Shown: positions 61,655 to 64,000 of the stretch, one piece after another | How the letters are laid out: each line of letters starts with the position of its first letter | How positions within the stretch are numbered: the first letter of the stretch is position 1 | Assembly (NCBI GenBank): GCA_036867785.1 | Contig: CP145422.1 | Coordinates: 682,001-746,000 of the forward strand | DNA length: 64,000 nucleotides | From: Plasmodiophora brassicae | Lineage: Eukaryota > Endomyxa: Phytomyxea > Phytomyxea > Plasmodiophorida | Direction of reading: 5' to 3' | Notes under the pieces: model-generated | What the model saw: the letters and a program-made list of their open reading frames with translations, nothing else | What the model was told of the DNA's origin: nothing | Databases searched by the model: none | Translations under genes and position numbers: made by a program

Positions 61655-62061
61655 CCCCACGCGCCCCTCCGCCTACGTCCTACCTGCCTACCTCACTGTC
61701 AATCCCGCTTAAACTAAATACAGACCCACGTCGATTCGCAGTGTTCCTGTACAGACATGGCCTGTTTTCTGCAAAGCACTGCTGCTGCCAGTCGCGCAGT
61801 AAGCGAACGTGCGAGATGCGCCACTGCAGCTGCAGGCCGCAGGGCGGAATAGTGCGTCCACGGGTGGCCTGTCTCTGTTCACGGCCGACTGCCGCATGTG
61901 CACTGGTTGGCGTGATCGCCAGGATACTGACATCGTCAGCTACATCAGCCATCGTACAGCGGCCATCCTCGGCAAACACGTACTGATGAACCTCCCGCAA
62001 GAGATGGTATCCAGTGTGACACACAGCGGTGACGCCAACGCGTGTAGGTGCAGTTTAATGG
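61655..62061. other. Convergent gene-free stretch
   Basis: About 400 bp between the WW-MyTH4-FERM stop and the NAA25 stop. AT-richer than flanking genes near 61690-61760, as expected of 3' regions. No gene seen. Confidence 0.4.
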
Positions 62062-64000
62062 TCACGTTTCCGAGGCGGTCGTCATTCGCGCCAGCGACTT
62101 GCAGCATTTGTCGAAGGCGTCGCGACAGGACTGGACGGACAGGCGCCGGCTGCTGCTGATGGACTGGATGGATTTGCATCGCGCGGCGGTCTCGAACTCG
62201 TTGATCGTGGACGGAGGGATGACGACGTTATTGCTGTCGTACTTGGCGCATGCGTCGCGCGTTCTGGCGAGCGACGACGACGCTTTCGCGATGAAATCAC
62301 GAAGGACGACACGCGTCTCGACGATGGCTTGGACGATGCCGGCGTTGTGCGAGGACAGCGATCGCTTGGGAGGGATCTGCCCGGCCCAGACCTCGGCGAA
62401 CAACGTGACGAACCTGGCGGCGAACATGGAGAACGAGACGATGCCGGGCAGGGTGCCGTCGATGTCCTTCAGCAGACGGTCGACGTGCGCGTCCAGGGCG
62501 ACTTGGCACAATTGCAATTGCCGCTGCACCGCCTTCCACCTGACCGTGTTGTCGTCCTGGTCCTGCTGAACCACCGTGCTCTTGCCGAGTGCATCCTTCG
62601 ACGCCGACCACGATTCCGCAATGCAGCAGGCGAGCTCCAGGATCAGGAAACACAATCGCCAGTGTTCCATAGCCAGTGCGTCGTCCCCGTCTCGGTCGTC
62701 TTCGAGCCCGAGCTGTGCAATGGAGTCGGACAGGGCGCGTAACGTCGACCTGTCGACGCGAGCGGTCAGGAACGACAACGAGCAATCCAGCAACGCGAGC
62801 TCCGCGAGGTGCCAGTTGCTGTCTTCGGGTGCCACCTTCCAGGACGACGCCATCGGGAACGGGGCAGGTTTGTTCAGCGACGCCGATCGGGCCGCAGGTG
62901 GGCCACGCGACATGATCAACGAATGGTCGTCGTTCACGAACAGGTCGGCAGAGTTGACAGGAGGCGGATCCAGGTCCGGCTGCCTCTTGCAGGCCTTTGG
63001 CGTGATGTCGCCGACCATCAGCAGGTGCACTAGCGCTCGGTACCGATGCGCCATGGCCAGGCGGAACGAGTGGCGCAGGCGATGCTGGAACTGGATGAAG
63101 TCCATCGCCTGGTCCAGGTGCTCGCACCGGTACGCCAAGATGACTAGGTCGGCGGCGTCGATGCAGTATTGGTCGTAGAATTCCACAATGTCATCCGCCA
63201 CCGACCTGGCATGCGACACGAACCCATAGCGTAATGCGTCGCTCATCACCAGATGCGACAGCGTATCCAGCTGAGCGACAGCGCTGGTTAGCCCATCAGG
63301 CAAGTCACCGACCTGCCAACAACGTTACCTGCACTGATTTCACGTCGAGGGCAGCGTAATGGGCGAAGGCGGTCGCGAACGCGCCAATGGCCGGGTGCGA
63401 GTAGAGTCGAATGAGAAGGAGGCGGAAGTGGAAGTTGGACGAGGACAGGGTCAGGCCATGTTCCAGGACGCCGATCGCGTCCAGAACGTACGACGGGTCG
63501 CCAGTGTGTTCGTGCAGGTCGACGAGCGCGTGCGCACAGAGCAGGCACAGGTCGTCGCCGGGTCGGAACTCGCTGGGCTCCAGGGACGTGCCCGCGTTCA
63601 CCGCTGTCACGAACCCGTTGAACAGCGACACCGCCTTCTGGCGCAGCAATTCAGCGGGCAGTGACGCCAACGATCCTGCCGACCTCGCCACCATCTCGAA
63701 CGACGCCCTCTGGCGAACGCGCTTCTCCGCGTTGCCACCCTTATCGTCCTGCAACTTGTTCATCATCTCCTGGACGCCGTTCAGGACTTCGCGAGTGACG
63801 TAAGGCGCAACGTCGTCGATGAAGCAGCGCGTCGTGCTGAACCGCCGGAAGTAGGCGACGACGAGATGGGCAACGGGTCCCATCTTCGTCGTGTGCACCA
63901 GTCGCATCTCGGCGATAAAGGGCCCGCGCTTACGTGTGTCTTGCTCCTGGAGAGCGATCAGGAACGCGCGCGCGTCCTGGGCGGTCCCCAGTGCAACGTG
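62062..64000 (-). CDS. NAA25: NatB auxiliary subunit NAA25 (MDM20), 5' partial
   Basis: Non-catalytic TPR-type subunit of N-terminal acetyltransferase B, which anchors NAA20 to the ribosome and allows acetylation of Met-Asp/Glu/Asn/Gln starts, including actin. Two visible exons, 64000-63329 and 63270-62062 (58-nt intron), give 626 codons of the C-terminal part. The right window edge cuts the gene inside an exon. Signatures: KRGPFIAEMRL, LVVAYFRRFSTTRCFIDDV, NFHFRLLLIRLYSHPAIGAF, LDTLSHLVMSDALRYG and the helical FIQFQHRLRHSFRLAMAHRY region, in the order seen in animal NAA25. The C-terminal 200 residues are less conserved, as usual for this family. Confidence 0.92.

Overview
This is nuclear DNA of a GC-rich, compact unicellular eukaryote. 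Most genes are interrupted by very short introns: I modelled about 60, nearly all 42-68 nt, with GT donors and AG acceptors. Joining exons at these sites restores full-length conserved eukaryotic proteins with frames that close exactly. A TTLL4-like tubulin glutamylase and two Trp-rich centriolar-type proteins suggest a lineage with centrioles or flagella. Condensin, MAD2, farnesyltransferase, a shikimate-pathway DAHP synthase, a WW-MyTH4-FERM protein, SUEL-type lectin domains and a GPI-type surface protein point to a free-living protist or early-branching fungus or holozoan relative. I cannot name the organism. No mobile element, CRISPR array or bacterial operon was seen.

Layout. 1-10.5 kb: TFIIH subunit p52 (5' end outside the window), a zinc-knuckle protein, a possible secreted protein, TFIIB, a membrane protein, and a 1396-residue mucin-like surface protein with SUEL lectin domains (minus). 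10.9-20 kb: V-ATPase subunit C, mitochondrial bL33, a PEBP protein, MAD2, a glycosyltransferase-like type II membrane protein, an Rdx/SelW-like protein, NECAP and farnesyltransferase beta. 20-34 kb: CCDC124 and DHX33 head to head, a CTR copper transporter, a zf-4CXXC_R1 (CDCA7-like) protein, a CCDC191-like protein, profilin, two identical tRNA-Arg(UCG) genes, TTLL4-like ligase and GPATCH11. 34-46 kb: a giant PHD/zinc-finger/degenerate-SET protein, DDX55/Spb4, mitochondrial uL23 and condensin NCAPD2 (13 exons). 46-64 kb: DAHP synthase, an Sfi1-like protein, an unknown 5-exon gene, a Pro/Ala-rich protein, a Sel1-repeat protein, a PHD-SANT-SET histone methyltransferase, the WW-MyTH4-FERM protein and NAA25 (5' end outside the window).

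The genes are mostly independent housekeeping loci, packed on both strands with 40-500 bp between them. Recurring themes are transcription and chromatin (p52, TFIIB, zf-4CXXC, two related SET proteins), chromosome segregation (MAD2, NCAPD2), centriole and tubulin (Sfi1-like, CCDC191-like, TTLL4), and ribosome biogenesis and translation (DHX33, DDX55, CCDC124, uL23m, bL33m, NAA25, tRNA-Arg).

The most interesting signal is the pair of related PHD-SET proteins about 20 kb apart. One keeps every SET catalytic motif. The other has lost them and carries four tandem copies of a two-zinc-finger module, so it looks like a pseudo-methyltransferase.
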